47,508 nucleotides of DNA, taken from Acidimicrobiia bacterium. Lineage in GTDB: Bacteria; Acidobacteriota; Vicinamibacteria; Vicinamibacterales; CAVVIG01. The position numbers and the translations under genes were made by a program. This document shows positions 34,159-42,942 of this stretch, piece by piece (positions within the stretch are counted from its first letter, which is position 1; every line of letters starts with the position of its first letter). The DNA lies in contig VFZL01000033.1 in NCBI GenBank assembly GCA_016871175.1, positions 1-47,508 on the forward strand, read 5' to 3'. The notes under the pieces were generated by a model. The model saw nothing but the letters and a program-made list of their open reading frames with translations, made no database searches and was not told where the DNA came from.

Positions 34159-35477
34159 GCGGTCACCCGCTCCGCAGCCATCAACTCGGGGATCTCCAGG
34201 CTGGCGCAGGTGCCTTTCCCAGGCTCGCTCGTCAACCTGATCGCGCAGCCGGCGCCGTAGATCGTCCGAAGCCGTTCATTGACGTTGTTGAGGCCGATGC
34301 CGACGCCAAACGCCCGCTCCAATCGGTCTTCGCTCATGCCCAGCCCATTGTCACGAACGTCGATGATCGTGCACCCGCCACGGAGAGTCGTCGTGATCGT
34401 GATGCGTCCGCCCCCGACTTTTCGGGACAGGCCATGCTTGATCGAGTTCTCGATGAGGGGCTGCAGGATCATGCTGGGAACGACGACGTCGAGTGTGTCG
34501 GGGCTGATCTGTTTCTCGACGCGGAGCTGTGGCCCGAAGCGCACGACCTCGATGGCGAGATACTCGTCGACCGATGCCAGCTCCTCGCGAAGCGTGACGA
34601 AGTGATCCGTGCTGCGCATCAGTCGCCGGAGCAGCCCGGACAACTTGGTGATGAGCATGCGAGCGGCCTCGGGCTGCGTGCGGATGAGCGAGGAAATCGA
34701 GGTCAGCGTGTTGAAGAGGAAATGGGGGTTGATCTGGCTGGCCAGGGCCTCGATCTTCGCGGCGAGCAGGAGCTTCTCTTGCTCATGCAGTCGATGCTCG
34801 ATCCGCGCGTTGTTCCAGATCTTGATGGGCGTCGCCACGCCGAGCACGGTGGCGAGGAGCACGGCCGTGAGCGTCCACACCGAGTTGGGCGGCAGGTGGA
34901 ACAGGCGGTGGTGTTCGCTCCCCCGCGCGCCGAGGGCCTGGCGAAGCAGTTCGAGCGCGATGGGCGCCACGAGCAGCACGACCTGCCAGTCTACCTGGAA
35001 CCGAGTGAGCATCCGCCACGCGCGTTTGTGCAGACCGCTGAACACGAAGGGGGAGAAGTGCCAGATCGCTTCCTTGGGGCACAGCTCACGGAGACCGCCG
35101 CCGGCGAACCCGCAGCCGATGGCGAAGGGCAACGCGATGAACTCGCCGTTGAACAACGGTGAGAGTCCGGCCATGGCGCCGACCGTGGCGCCCGCGTACG
35201 GCCCGGCGATGAGCCCCGCCAGAAACGCCCCTTCCAGGCTGAGATCTGCCGCGGAGTAGTTCAGCAGCAACCGAGAGGCGACACCCGCCGCCAGCGGAAC
35301 TCCCAGCGCTAACGCGAAGACGAGCCGATCGGGCAAGTCCCGGCGCTCGAAGATCAGAATGTGACGAAAGCGCCGGTACCGGACCAGCATCGTTGCGAGC
35401 GCTGCCATGACGGCGAGCTTCACGACGAGGGTCGTGAGCAGCACCTGCTGGGCGGTGAGAAACGTCGGTCCTGGCAT
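34155..35477 (-). CDS. LytS/YehU-type sensor histidine kinase
   Basis: A 440-residue membrane sensor. Residues ~10-215 hold about six hydrophobic segments and resemble the 5TM-LytS sensor (GAFLAGLIAGPYAGATVGAM, a typical LytS glycine-rich repeat). Residues ~235-320 are the His_kinase phospho-acceptor domain with His252 in INPHFLFNTL. The ATPase follows, with LIENSIKHGL as the N box, DNGLGM as the G1 box and GIGLNNVNERL as the G2 box. It pairs with the LytTR regulator encoded downstream. The ligand is unknown; LytS-type sensors have been linked to membrane potential or small carboxylates such as pyruvate. Confidence 0.92.
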   Translation of the reverse strand: MPGPTFLTAQQVLLTTLVVKLAVMAALATMLVRYRRFRHILIFERRDLPDRLVFALALGVPLAAGVASRLLLNYSAADLSLEGAFLAGLIAGPYAGATVGAMAGLSPLFNGEFIALPFAIGCGFAGGGLRELCPKEAIWHFSPFVFSGLHKRAWRMLTRFQVDWQVVLLVAPIALELLRQALGARGSEHHRLFHLPPNSVWTLTAVLLATVLGVATPIKIWNNARIEHRLHEQEKLLLAAKIEALASQINPHFLFNTLTSISSLIRTQPEAARMLITKLSGLLRRLMRSTDHFVTLREELASVDEYLAIEVVRFGPQLRVEKQISPDTLDVVVPSMILQPLIENSIKHGLSRKVGGGRITITTTLRGGCTIIDVRDNGLGMSEDRLERAFGVGIGLNNVNERLRTIYGAGCAIRLTSEPGKGTCASLEIPELMAAERVTA

Positions 35478-35518
35478 TCAGTCCCCGTGACGGCCCGTAA
35501 GTCCGGACAGCCTGGCGA

Positions 35519-35547
35519 TTTACTTGATATTACCGGCCGAGTAAACT
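35519..35547 (+). promoter_or_regulatory. Candidate promoter giving a leaderless nuoI transcript
   Basis: TTTACT (35519-35524) and TAAACT (35542-35547), 17 bases apart, match consensus at four of six positions each. The usual start point, seven or eight bases after the -10, falls on the A of the nuoI ATG at 35555. No Shine-Dalgarno precedes that ATG. Confidence 0.35.
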
Positions 35548-35554
35548 GTGTTCA

Positions 35555-36019
35555 ATGGCTGTGATTCAATCCTTCCTGATCGGCTTCGCGACGACCTTCA
35601 AGTATCTGTTCCGAAAACCCGTCACCGTCAACTATCCCGAGCAGAAGGTGCCGGTCTTTCCCAAGTATCGGGGGAAGCAAGTGCTGATGCGGGACGAAAA
35701 CGGCCTGGAGAAGTGTGTCGCCTGCGGCCTGTGCTCGGTGGCCTGCCCGGCGGACGCCATTTACCTGGAAGCCGCTGAAAACGACGGCACGGTGCAAGCG
35801 GGACCGCGGTACGCCTCAGTCTACCAGATTCACAAAACCCGGTGCATTTTCTGCGGGTACTGCGAGGAGGCCTGTCCGGTCGGTGCCATCTTCATGGGGA
35901 AGGACTACGAGCTCGCCGTGTACAGCAAAGACGACTTCGTCTGGGACAAGGCCGAGCTGCTCGTGCCAGCCACGGCGACGGCCACGCCAGCACAGCAGGA
36001 GGGGCGGGACGCGCGCTGA
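35555..36019 (+). CDS. nuoI: NADH-quinone oxidoreductase subunit I (two [4Fe-4S] ferredoxin)
   Basis: A 154-residue complex I subunit. It begins with an amphipathic membrane-associated segment (SFLIGFATTFKYLFRKPVTV), as NuoI does. Two cluster motifs follow: Cys54-Cys57-Cys60 with Cys64 (CVACGLCSVACP) and Cys97-Cys100-Cys103 with Cys107 (CIFCGYCEEACP). They carry clusters N6a and N6b on the electron path to quinone. The C-terminal tail is Ala/Thr-rich. No other nuo gene is in the window, so this is a stand-alone copy; it may serve a complex I encoded elsewhere or another ferredoxin-linked enzyme. Confidence 0.9.
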   Translation: MAVIQSFLIGFATTFKYLFRKPVTVNYPEQKVPVFPKYRGKQVLMRDENGLEKCVACGLCSVACPADAIYLEAAENDGTVQAGPRYASVYQIHKTRCIFCGYCEEACPVGAIFMGKDYELAVYSKDDFVWDKAELLVPATATATPAQQEGRDAR

Positions 36020-36058
36020 CGCGCGTGTCCGTCACGCCGACCGGTCCGGTCACCGCTC

Positions 36059-36754
36059 ATGCACATCGGAGCGCTCGGCGACATTCACGGTGCGTTTGAC
36101 ACGGTGCAGCAAATCATGGACCGGCACGCAGACGTGCCGTTGTGGGTTCAAGTGGGCGACGTCGCCAGCAACGATGGGGAGTACTTCACGCCCTTGCGCC
36201 CACTCTATTGGATCAAAGGGAACAACGAAGACTTCGACGTGATCGCCGAGGCCTTGGACGGGCGTCCGCCTTCGCCCACGCTGCACTACCTTCGCAATGG
36301 TGGACCCCATCTGGTCGGTCCCTGGACGGTGGCGGCTCTCGGCGGCACGTTCGCCCCGAGCTGGTATCACACGCCAGCGTCGGCGTTGCCGCCCTCGCGA
36401 GGACGTTGGGTGGCTGGGGCCTCGGTCAAGCTGGGCAAGAGTCGCGACGATAAGCGCAGGCATTTCGTCCGCGACGAGGTGACCGCCTGCAAGACGTTGA
36501 CAAAGATCGACGTCTTCCTCACCCACGAAGCGCCGCGGCCGTTCCACCCCGCCGGCCGGCGCATCGACGCGGGGAAGACCGTCATCAACGAAGTGCTCAC
36601 TTCGATGTGTCCCCGGCTGCACCTCTTCGGCCATCACCACGAATTCACCGATTCGGTGCGACAGGGTGTTCGGTCCATCGGCCTCGATGTCGTCACCAAG
36701 TCATACCTGCTCATCGACGCCGAGTCCTTCAAGTGTGAGCGGCTCGACACCTGA
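36059..36754 (+). CDS. Calcineurin-like metallophosphoesterase
   Basis: A 231-residue protein with the whole dimetal phosphoesterase signature: GALGDIHGAFD near 4-14, VQVGDVASNDG near 30-40, IKGNNED near 52-58, FLTHEAPRPF near 158-167, and FGHHHEF near 194-200. It has no signal peptide, so it is cytoplasmic. The family covers protein phosphatases, nucleotide phosphodiesterases and nucleases; this sequence resembles the group around the lariat-debranching-type fold, but the substrate cannot be named. It starts 39 bases after nuoI and ends four bases before the best start of the next gene, so they could share a transcript. Confidence 0.88.
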   Translation: MHIGALGDIHGAFDTVQQIMDRHADVPLWVQVGDVASNDGEYFTPLRPLYWIKGNNEDFDVIAEALDGRPPSPTLHYLRNGGPHLVGPWTVAALGGTFAPSWYHTPASALPPSRGRWVAGASVKLGKSRDDKRRHFVRDEVTACKTLTKIDVFLTHEAPRPFHPAGRRIDAGKTVINEVLTSMCPRLHLFGHHHEFTDSVRQGVRSIGLDVVTKSYLLIDAESFKCERLDT

Positions 36755-36758
36755 GGCC

Positions 36759-38606
36759 GTGCCAAAGCCTTCATTGCTCGACGCGTTGAATGACCGCGTC
36801 CTCGTCTGCGACGGCGCGATGGGGACGATGCTGTACTCGAAGGGCGTATTCATCAACAAGAGCTTCGACGCGCTCAACCTGCAGCGGCCGGACCTGGTGG
36901 CCGAAGTCCACACCGAGTACGTGCAGGCGGGCGCCGACATCCTCGAAACGAATACCTTCGGCGCCAATCGCGTGAAGCTCGGCACATTCGGTCTCGTGGA
37001 GTCGCTGCGCGCGATCAACGTTGAGGGTGCGCGGATCGCGCGCCGTGCCGCGGGCGAGGCTGCGTACGTGGCCGGCTCGGTCGGGCCGCTCGGCATCCGG
37101 ATCGAGCCCTGGGGTAAGACCGGCATCGACGAAGCCAAGGAGTATTTCCGGGAGCAAGTCCAAGCGCTGCTCGAAGGGGGCGTCGACCTCATCATCCTCG
37201 AGACGTTTAGGGACCTCAATGAGATCGGGGCGGCAATCGATGCGGTCCGCTCCCTTTCGGATCTGCCGGTGATCGCCCAGATGACCACGGAGGAGGACGG
37301 CAACTCGCTGGACGGGACGCCACCGGAGCGTTTCGCTCCCGAGCTCGAGCGACACGGCGCGACCATCCTGGGTGTGAACTGCGCCGTGGGGCCCGCTCCC
37401 ATGCTCGAGACCATCGAGCGGATGGAGGCGGTGACTCGGCTGCGGCTGTCCGCGCAGCCCAACGCCGGTAAGCCGCGGGACGTCGAGGGTCGCAACATCT
37501 ATCTCTGCTCACCGGAGTACATGGCCACATACGCGAGACGCTTCGTGCAGCACAACGTGCGCGTTGTCGGCGGGTGCTGCGGTACCACGCCCGAGCACAT
37601 TCGGCAAATCAAGGCGGCGGTTCGCGGGTCGACTCCTGTCGCCGGGAGAGTCGTGATCACCCCCGTGCCGGCGGGAGGGAGCGCCATCGCCGGTGGGGCC
37701 GAGCCAGTCCCGCGCGCACAGAAGTCGAAGCTCGCCGGCGCGCTGGCGGCCGGTCGGTTCGTGCTCGGCGTTGAGCTCTTGCCGCCGCGAGGCTATGAGG
37801 CGGACGCGGTGGTGACGCGCGCCAGACAGCTCAAAGCGCACGGCATCGACTTCGTCAATATTCCCGACGGTGTACGCGCTGGCGCCCGGCTGAGCGCGAT
37901 GGCCTTGGCCGTGCTGGTCGAGCAGCAGGCCGAGCTCGAGACATTGCTCCACTACGCGTGTCGAGATCGCAATTTGTTGGGCATCCAGTCCGATCTGCTC
38001 GGCGCGCACGCGCTGGGGCTGCGCAATGTGCTGCTCATTACCGGCGATCCGGGTCGCGTCGGCGACTATCCGGATGCGACCGCCGTGTTCGACGTCGACT
38101 CGATCGGGCTGACGAACCTGGTCGCCCGCCTCAATCGCGGGTGCGACGTCGGTGGGCAAGACATCGGCCGTCCAACCGCGTTTCACGTGGGCGTCTCTCT
38201 GAACGCCTCGGCACCCAGCCTCGACGAGGAGCTCCGACGCTTCGCGTACAAGGTCGAAGCCGGTGCGGAGTTCGTGTTGACCAGACCCGTATTCGACATC
38301 GCGGGATTCGAACGTGTCACCAAGGCTCTCGAATCGTCGCGTCTGCCGGTTGTCGCCGGCATCGTGCCGTTCGAGAACGCCCGGAACGCCGAGTTCTTGG
38401 CCAACGAGGTGCCGGGTGTGCGCGTACCGGAGCCCTTGCTCGAGCGGATGCGTCGAGCGGACCGACCGAAGGCCGCAATCGAGGAGGGAATACGCATCGC
38501 CCGCGAGCTGGCGATCGCCTTGCGACCGATGGTCCAGGGCCTGCAAGTTTCCTCGGCCTCAGGGAATGCGGAGTCGAGCTGGGCTGTCCTTGATGGACTT
38601 CGCTGA
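36759..38606 (+). CDS. Bifunctional homocysteine S-methyltransferase / methylenetetrahydrofolate reductase (YitJ type)
   Basis: A 615-residue two-domain enzyme. Residues ~1-295 are a homocysteine methyltransferase barrel: DGAMGTMLYSKG, ILETNTFGANR, GVNCAVGPAPM with the first zinc Cys, and VVGGCCGTTPEHIR with the zinc Cys pair. Residues ~325-600 are a MetF-like flavin barrel: GVELLPPRGYEAD, VNIPDGVRAGARLS, NVLLITGDPGRVGDYPDAT and EFVLTRPVFD. Bacillus YitJ has this layout and both activities; it couples methyl-group reduction to methionine synthesis without cobalamin. GTG at 36759 starts the conserved sequence, with a weak GAGG close by; GTG at 36735 would overlap the phosphoesterase. Confidence 0.92.
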   Translation: MPKPSLLDALNDRVLVCDGAMGTMLYSKGVFINKSFDALNLQRPDLVAEVHTEYVQAGADILETNTFGANRVKLGTFGLVESLRAINVEGARIARRAAGEAAYVAGSVGPLGIRIEPWGKTGIDEAKEYFREQVQALLEGGVDLIILETFRDLNEIGAAIDAVRSLSDLPVIAQMTTEEDGNSLDGTPPERFAPELERHGATILGVNCAVGPAPMLETIERMEAVTRLRLSAQPNAGKPRDVEGRNIYLCSPEYMATYARRFVQHNVRVVGGCCGTTPEHIRQIKAAVRGSTPVAGRVVITPVPAGGSAIAGGAEPVPRAQKSKLAGALAAGRFVLGVELLPPRGYEADAVVTRARQLKAHGIDFVNIPDGVRAGARLSAMALAVLVEQQAELETLLHYACRDRNLLGIQSDLLGAHALGLRNVLLITGDPGRVGDYPDATAVFDVDSIGLTNLVARLNRGCDVGGQDIGRPTAFHVGVSLNASAPSLDEELRRFAYKVEAGAEFVLTRPVFDIAGFERVTKALESSRLPVVAGIVPFENARNAEFLANEVPGVRVPEPLLERMRRADRPKAAIEEGIRIARELAIALRPMVQGLQVSSASGNAESSWAVLDGLR

Positions 38607-38710
38607 GCTGACGGATGTATAGTCGGGAACCGATTCAAAAAGTCGTTGATCGTCACGGTGGCGTGCCAACAAGGGTCCGGCCTGTTGAGCCGGCACCACA
38701 GAGGCTTCTG

Positions 38711-39412
38711 ATGCCACTATTCGAGCCCACGAGCACCTCCTCCACCGACGAACTGCTTGGGTCCGATGTGGCCACCCGTGCGCTGTCGGTCACGGCCGTT
38801 GAAACCGATTTCGTCAACTCGGTGTACGACAAGTTGGCGAAGGTCTACGATTTCACCTTTGGACCGACGCTCCACCCGGGTCGCGTCCAGGCCATTCAGC
38901 GCATGGGGGTTCAGAGCGGCGACCGGATCCTCGAAGTCGGTGTCGGGACCGGCATCAACGCCGGCCTCTACCCGAGGGACTGCGCCGTGACGGGCATCGA
39001 TCTCTCGAGCTCGATGCTCGAGAAAGCCCACGATCGCATCGCTCGCAAGGAGATCCGCAACGTCCGGCTGCTCGAGATGGATGCGTCTGACATGGCGATC
39101 GAGAACAACTCATTCGACATCGTCTATGCCCCCTATCTCATCAGCGTCGTGCCGGATCCGGTCGCCGTGGCCCGGGAAATGCGGCGCGTCTGTCGGCCTG
39201 GCGGCCGGATCGTGATCCTCAATCACTTCCGCAGCTCGAACGGGTTCGTCGCGTGGGTCGAGCGAGCGATCTCGCCGTTCACCGTGCACATCGGCTTCAA
39301 GTCCGACCTCGATCTCCCAGCGTTCCTGGCTCAGGCCGAGCTGTCCCCCGTGTCGATCGAAAAGGTCAACATCCCGCGGATTTGGTCGCTTGTCACATGC
39401 GTCAAGGACTGA
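38711..39412 (+). CDS. Class I SAM-dependent methyltransferase, PmtA-like
   Basis: A 233-residue protein from the ATG at 38711, which has GAGG six bases upstream; the open frame back to 38615 is not supported. The SAM site is ILEVGVGTGINAGLYP near 77-92, followed by VTGIDLSSSML and VRLLEMDASDM. The N-terminal block VYDKLAKVYDFTFGPTLHPG is characteristic of the Rhodobacter-type phosphatidylethanolamine N-methyltransferase, which makes phosphatidylcholine. Membrane association and lipid methylation are inferred from that likeness; a ubiquinone-type methyltransferase is the alternative. Its end overlaps the start of the next gene by 23 bases. Confidence 0.85.
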   Translation: MPLFEPTSTSSTDELLGSDVATRALSVTAVETDFVNSVYDKLAKVYDFTFGPTLHPGRVQAIQRMGVQSGDRILEVGVGTGINAGLYPRDCAVTGIDLSSSMLEKAHDRIARKEIRNVRLLEMDASDMAIENNSFDIVYAPYLISVVPDPVAVAREMRRVCRPGGRIVILNHFRSSNGFVAWVERAISPFTVHIGFKSDLDLPAFLAQAELSPVSIEKVNIPRIWSLVTCVKD

Positions 39413-41269
39413 CCGGAGCCTGTCGGCGCTTCTAGCAAGCTCGGTCCTCCGACGGCTGCTCGAGCTCGCATCCGTCGGCGGCGGACTGCTGGCCCTCCTC
39501 ATCTTTCTCACTGGTGGCACGACGCTGCAGTTGGGCGCGCTCCGACTCCGCGCGCACGATGCGACCCTTCCTCTTGCGTTGGCGCTGGGCGGCGGAGCCG
39601 TGTCAGTCCTGGCAGGCGGGTGGCGTGCGATGGCATCCGACGGGCGAGCGCTGTGGCGCGAGCTTGCACGCCGCGGAGGAGCGGTGTTGTGCCTCGCCAC
39701 CCTGGCAGCCGGTCTTGGCCTGGGCACGTTCACGGCCTGCGGCGCCGACTCCTCCGGGTATCTCAACGAAGCGGACCTCTTCGCATCGGGTCGAACGCGG
39801 GTCGACCTGCCGCTCGCACGCGCAGCGCTCTGGCCGCACCCCGACTGGCTGTTCACTCCGTTCGGCTTCAGGCCTGGGGTCGCACCCGCCACGATGGTGC
39901 CGACCTATGCACCCGGGTTTCCGTTGACCCTTGCGATGGTGCAGGTGTTGGCGGGGCGCGGGGCGAGCTTCGTTGTCGTTCCGATCCTGGGTGCCTGCGG
40001 TGTCTGGTTGACGTTCTGGTTAGGACGCCGCCTGGCGGGTGTTGGCGAAGGCGTCATCGCAGCGACGCTCCTCGCCAGCAGCCCACTCTTCCTTTTTCAG
40101 CTCAGCCAGCCCATGAGCGACGTGCCGACGATGGTGTGGTGGTTGGCGGCGATCGCGCTGGCCACCTGTCCCACGGCCCGGACGGCTGCGGGCGCGGGTG
40201 CTCTGGCAAGCGTCGCGGTGTTGACGCGCCCGAATCTCGCGCCGCTCACCGGCGTGATGGGGCTTTACCTGTGGCGGAACGCGCACTTGATTCAAGGCGC
40301 ATCGCCGACGGCGTCACCCAGCCGCCTGCTGGCGTGGTTTGCGGCGACAGGCGCGCTTGGTCTCGTTGCCATCGCTGGTGGCACGTGTGGGCCTATGGCT
40401 CGCCCGTTCGGTCTGGCTACGGGGCCGTCGATGAGTTATTCAGTTTGAGATTCGTGTGGCCGAACCTGCAGCGATACAGCGCGTGGTTGGTCCAAACACA
40501 CACGCCACTCATTGGGTTGGCGCTCTTCGCTCCGTTCGTTCTGAATACCAGGCCCACGCGAGTCGAGGACGGGGTGGATCGTGTACTGGTGAGGCGATTC
40601 TCGTGGTTCGCACTTGCGTTCAGTGGCGCCGTGCTGGTGGCGTACCTGGTCTACGCACCGTTCGAGGACTGGACGTTCCTGCGATTCTTGTTGCCCGGGT
40701 TGCCGCTGCTCTTCGTCCTGGTCGGTCTGACCTTCGGGCGACTCGTGCACTGGCTGCCTGAACCGAGCCGAGCCCCCGTGCTCTTTCTGTCGGTTGGGGC
40801 GATCGTGTGCGTCTACCTGACGATCGGGAACGAGCGAGGCGTATTTGGTTTTCGCGATCATGAGCGTCGCTATCGGGCGGTGGGAGAGTATCTCTCGGCG
40901 CAGTTGCCGGACGAGGCCATCATCGTGACGGTTCAGCACAGCGGGAGCGCTCGGTACTACACCGGTCGCCCCGTTCTTTGTTGGGACGCGATCGAATCGG
41001 CTAGGCTTGACGAGACGTTGACCTGGGTGCGCCAACAGGGCCATCGGCCGTTCATCGTGCTCGAACGATGGGAGGAGCAGGCATTTCGCCAACGATTCGC
41101 AGCCGGCAGCCGAATCGGGGGGCTCGATTGGCCGCCGCTGGCGCAGCACCGCGCAGGCGTCGTCGTGTACGACCCAGATCAACGCGCCCTGTTCGCCGCC
41201 GGACGGCCGGTTGAGACCGACCGGATCGTGGACGGGCGCGAGAGGTCCAAGCGGAGCCTGCGCCGGTGA
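39390..41269 (+). pseudogene. GT39-like membrane glycosyltransferase, copy 1, one frameshift
   Basis: Two frames together encode one ~625-residue polytopic protein. From the TTG at 39390 to about 40380: many transmembrane helices, a luminal Asp after ADSSGYLNEADLFA (the acidic residue typical of GT-C enzymes), FTPFGFRPG, YAPGFPLTLAM, QLSQPMSDVPTMVWWLAA and LTRPNLAPL. From ~40372 in the -1 frame: YGSPVRSGYGAVDELFSL, WTFLRFLLPGLPLLFVL, and a soluble C-terminal domain (PDEAIIVTVQHSGSARYYTG). The total length is 3n+2, as one lost base predicts, within 40371-40385. GT39/ArnT enzymes take sugars from polyprenyl phosphate outside the membrane. No single intact product can be made unless the base is a sequencing error. 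Confidence 0.75.
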
Positions 41270-41288
41270 CCCTCGAGGGCGCCGCGCC

Positions 41289-42942
41289 GTGAGTCAGGGG
41301 TTGGACGTGTCGTCGCGCCAGGCCAACCGACTCGCGGCGTTGATCGCCGTCCTCGCAACACTCGTGGGTGTGCGCTGGAACACGTATGCGGCCGGCGGAT
41401 CCGACTCCCACTGCTATCTGCAGTAAGCGCGTAGCCTTGCAAGTGGTACCACGGTGCTGCGAGAACCACTCGGCCTGCAGGTGCCCTGGCCCGCCGCGGA
41501 TCTCACCTTCGCGCCGGCTGGCTTCATCCCATCGTCGGCGGAAGCCGGCGCGAGCGCGCCCATCTGTCCACCGGGCCTCGCCCTCGCGATGGCACCATTC
41601 GCTCTGCCGGGCACGTTTGGTGTCTTCGGTTCTCTTGGCGACCGGCTACCGTTTCTCGTCGTGCCGCTGTTTGGCGGTTGGGCGGTGTGGTTGACGTGGG
41701 TGATCGGTCGGCGGGTCGGCGGATCGCCAGTGGGACTCTCGGGGGCCGCGCTCCTGGCATGCAGTCCGATCTTCCTCTATCAGATCGTCCAGCCCATGAG
41801 CGATATACTTGCCGCAGCACTGTGGCTGGCCGCTATCGTCGCTCTTATGCATTGGACCGAGGCAGGCAGCATGCGCGGTGGGCTCGCGGCAGGTATCGCG
41901 CTGCTGGTTCGACCGAACTTGCTGCCGCTGGCGATCACGCTCGGCGTCTTCGGCACCGTGGCGGCCTTTCGCCTCAACGGACCGCGTCGCGCGCTCGCGG
42001 CTGCCGGAGGGTTCGCGGTCGGGCTCGTGCCGGGTGTCGTCGCGATCCTGGCATTGCAGTGGATGGCGCATGGATCGCCCCTGCGGACCGGTTATGGTGA
42101 TCCTGACGTGTTGTTCTCCATCGACCACGTCATACCAGACCTCCGCCGGTACGTGCAGTGGCTCTATGAGGCGCACGGGCCGGTGCTCGGGCTGGCGTTG
42201 ATTGCGCCGTTGGTCGCTCATGGTGAGCGTGCCGATGCCGCTCGTGCACCGGCCACCGGGCTCGGACTTCGCTGGGTGGTTGCCCTGTTGTGTGTGCAGT
42301 CTTGTCACGCTCGGCTGCTACCTGCCTTATATCGAGTTCGACGTCTGGTGGTACATCAGGTTTCTCCTGCCGGCCATTCCGCTGCTGCTCGTGTTGGCCA
42401 TGGCGACGCTGTGGCGGGCAGTGCGATGGGCGCCGTCTCACGCTCGTGGGGTGGCCATGACTGCTGTGGTCGCGGCAGTCGGGGCGACGTGGCTCGGCGG
42501 GCCTGAGGCACAACTGGCCCTGCAACTCCAGCGCCTCGAGCGGCACTTCGTCGATGCTGGTCATGTCGCGTCTCGTTTGCCTGAGTCCGCGGTGGTCTTG
42601 ACGGTCGCTGATAGCGGAGGCGTTCGCTTTCATGGCCGTCGATCGACACTCCTGTGGGAGAGTCTCGAGCCACAGTGGTTCGACCGCGCGCTTGACGCGC
42701 TGCGCCAGATGGGGCGGCAGCCGTATTTGCTCCTTGAAGCGGGCGAAGTCGAGACGTTCAAATCGCGGTTTCGAGATCGAACCGCTATTGCGGAATTGGA
42801 CTGGCCGCCGACAGTTCAGGTGGGCACTTCAATCCTGCTCTACGACCCGGCCGATCGCGCTCGCTTTCTCGCCGGCGCGCGCGTTGCGACCGAACGACTC
42901 TGGTCGCCGGTTCCTCCCGAACCTCGGAGCGACGCCCGATGA
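41289..42942 (+). pseudogene. GT39-like membrane glycosyltransferase, copy 2, in-frame stop and frameshift
   Basis: Paralogue of the preceding gene with the same run of motifs: YAAGGSDSHCYLQ at the N-terminus (catalytic-type Asp), FAPAGFIPS, PPGLALAMAPF, YQIVQPMSDILAAALWLAA, LVRPNLLPLA, HGSPLRTGYGD, WYIRFLLPAIPLLLVL and a C-terminal PESAVVLTVADSGGVRFHG. The open frame from GTG 41289 stops at TAA 41424-41426 but continues at once in the same frame with ARSLASGTTVLREP; CAG-CAA becoming CAG-TAA is the simplest change. A +1 shift follows within about 42283-42298 (TGTTGTGTGTGC). The end overlaps the next start (ATGA). Two lesions make it inactive as written. Confidence 0.75.
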
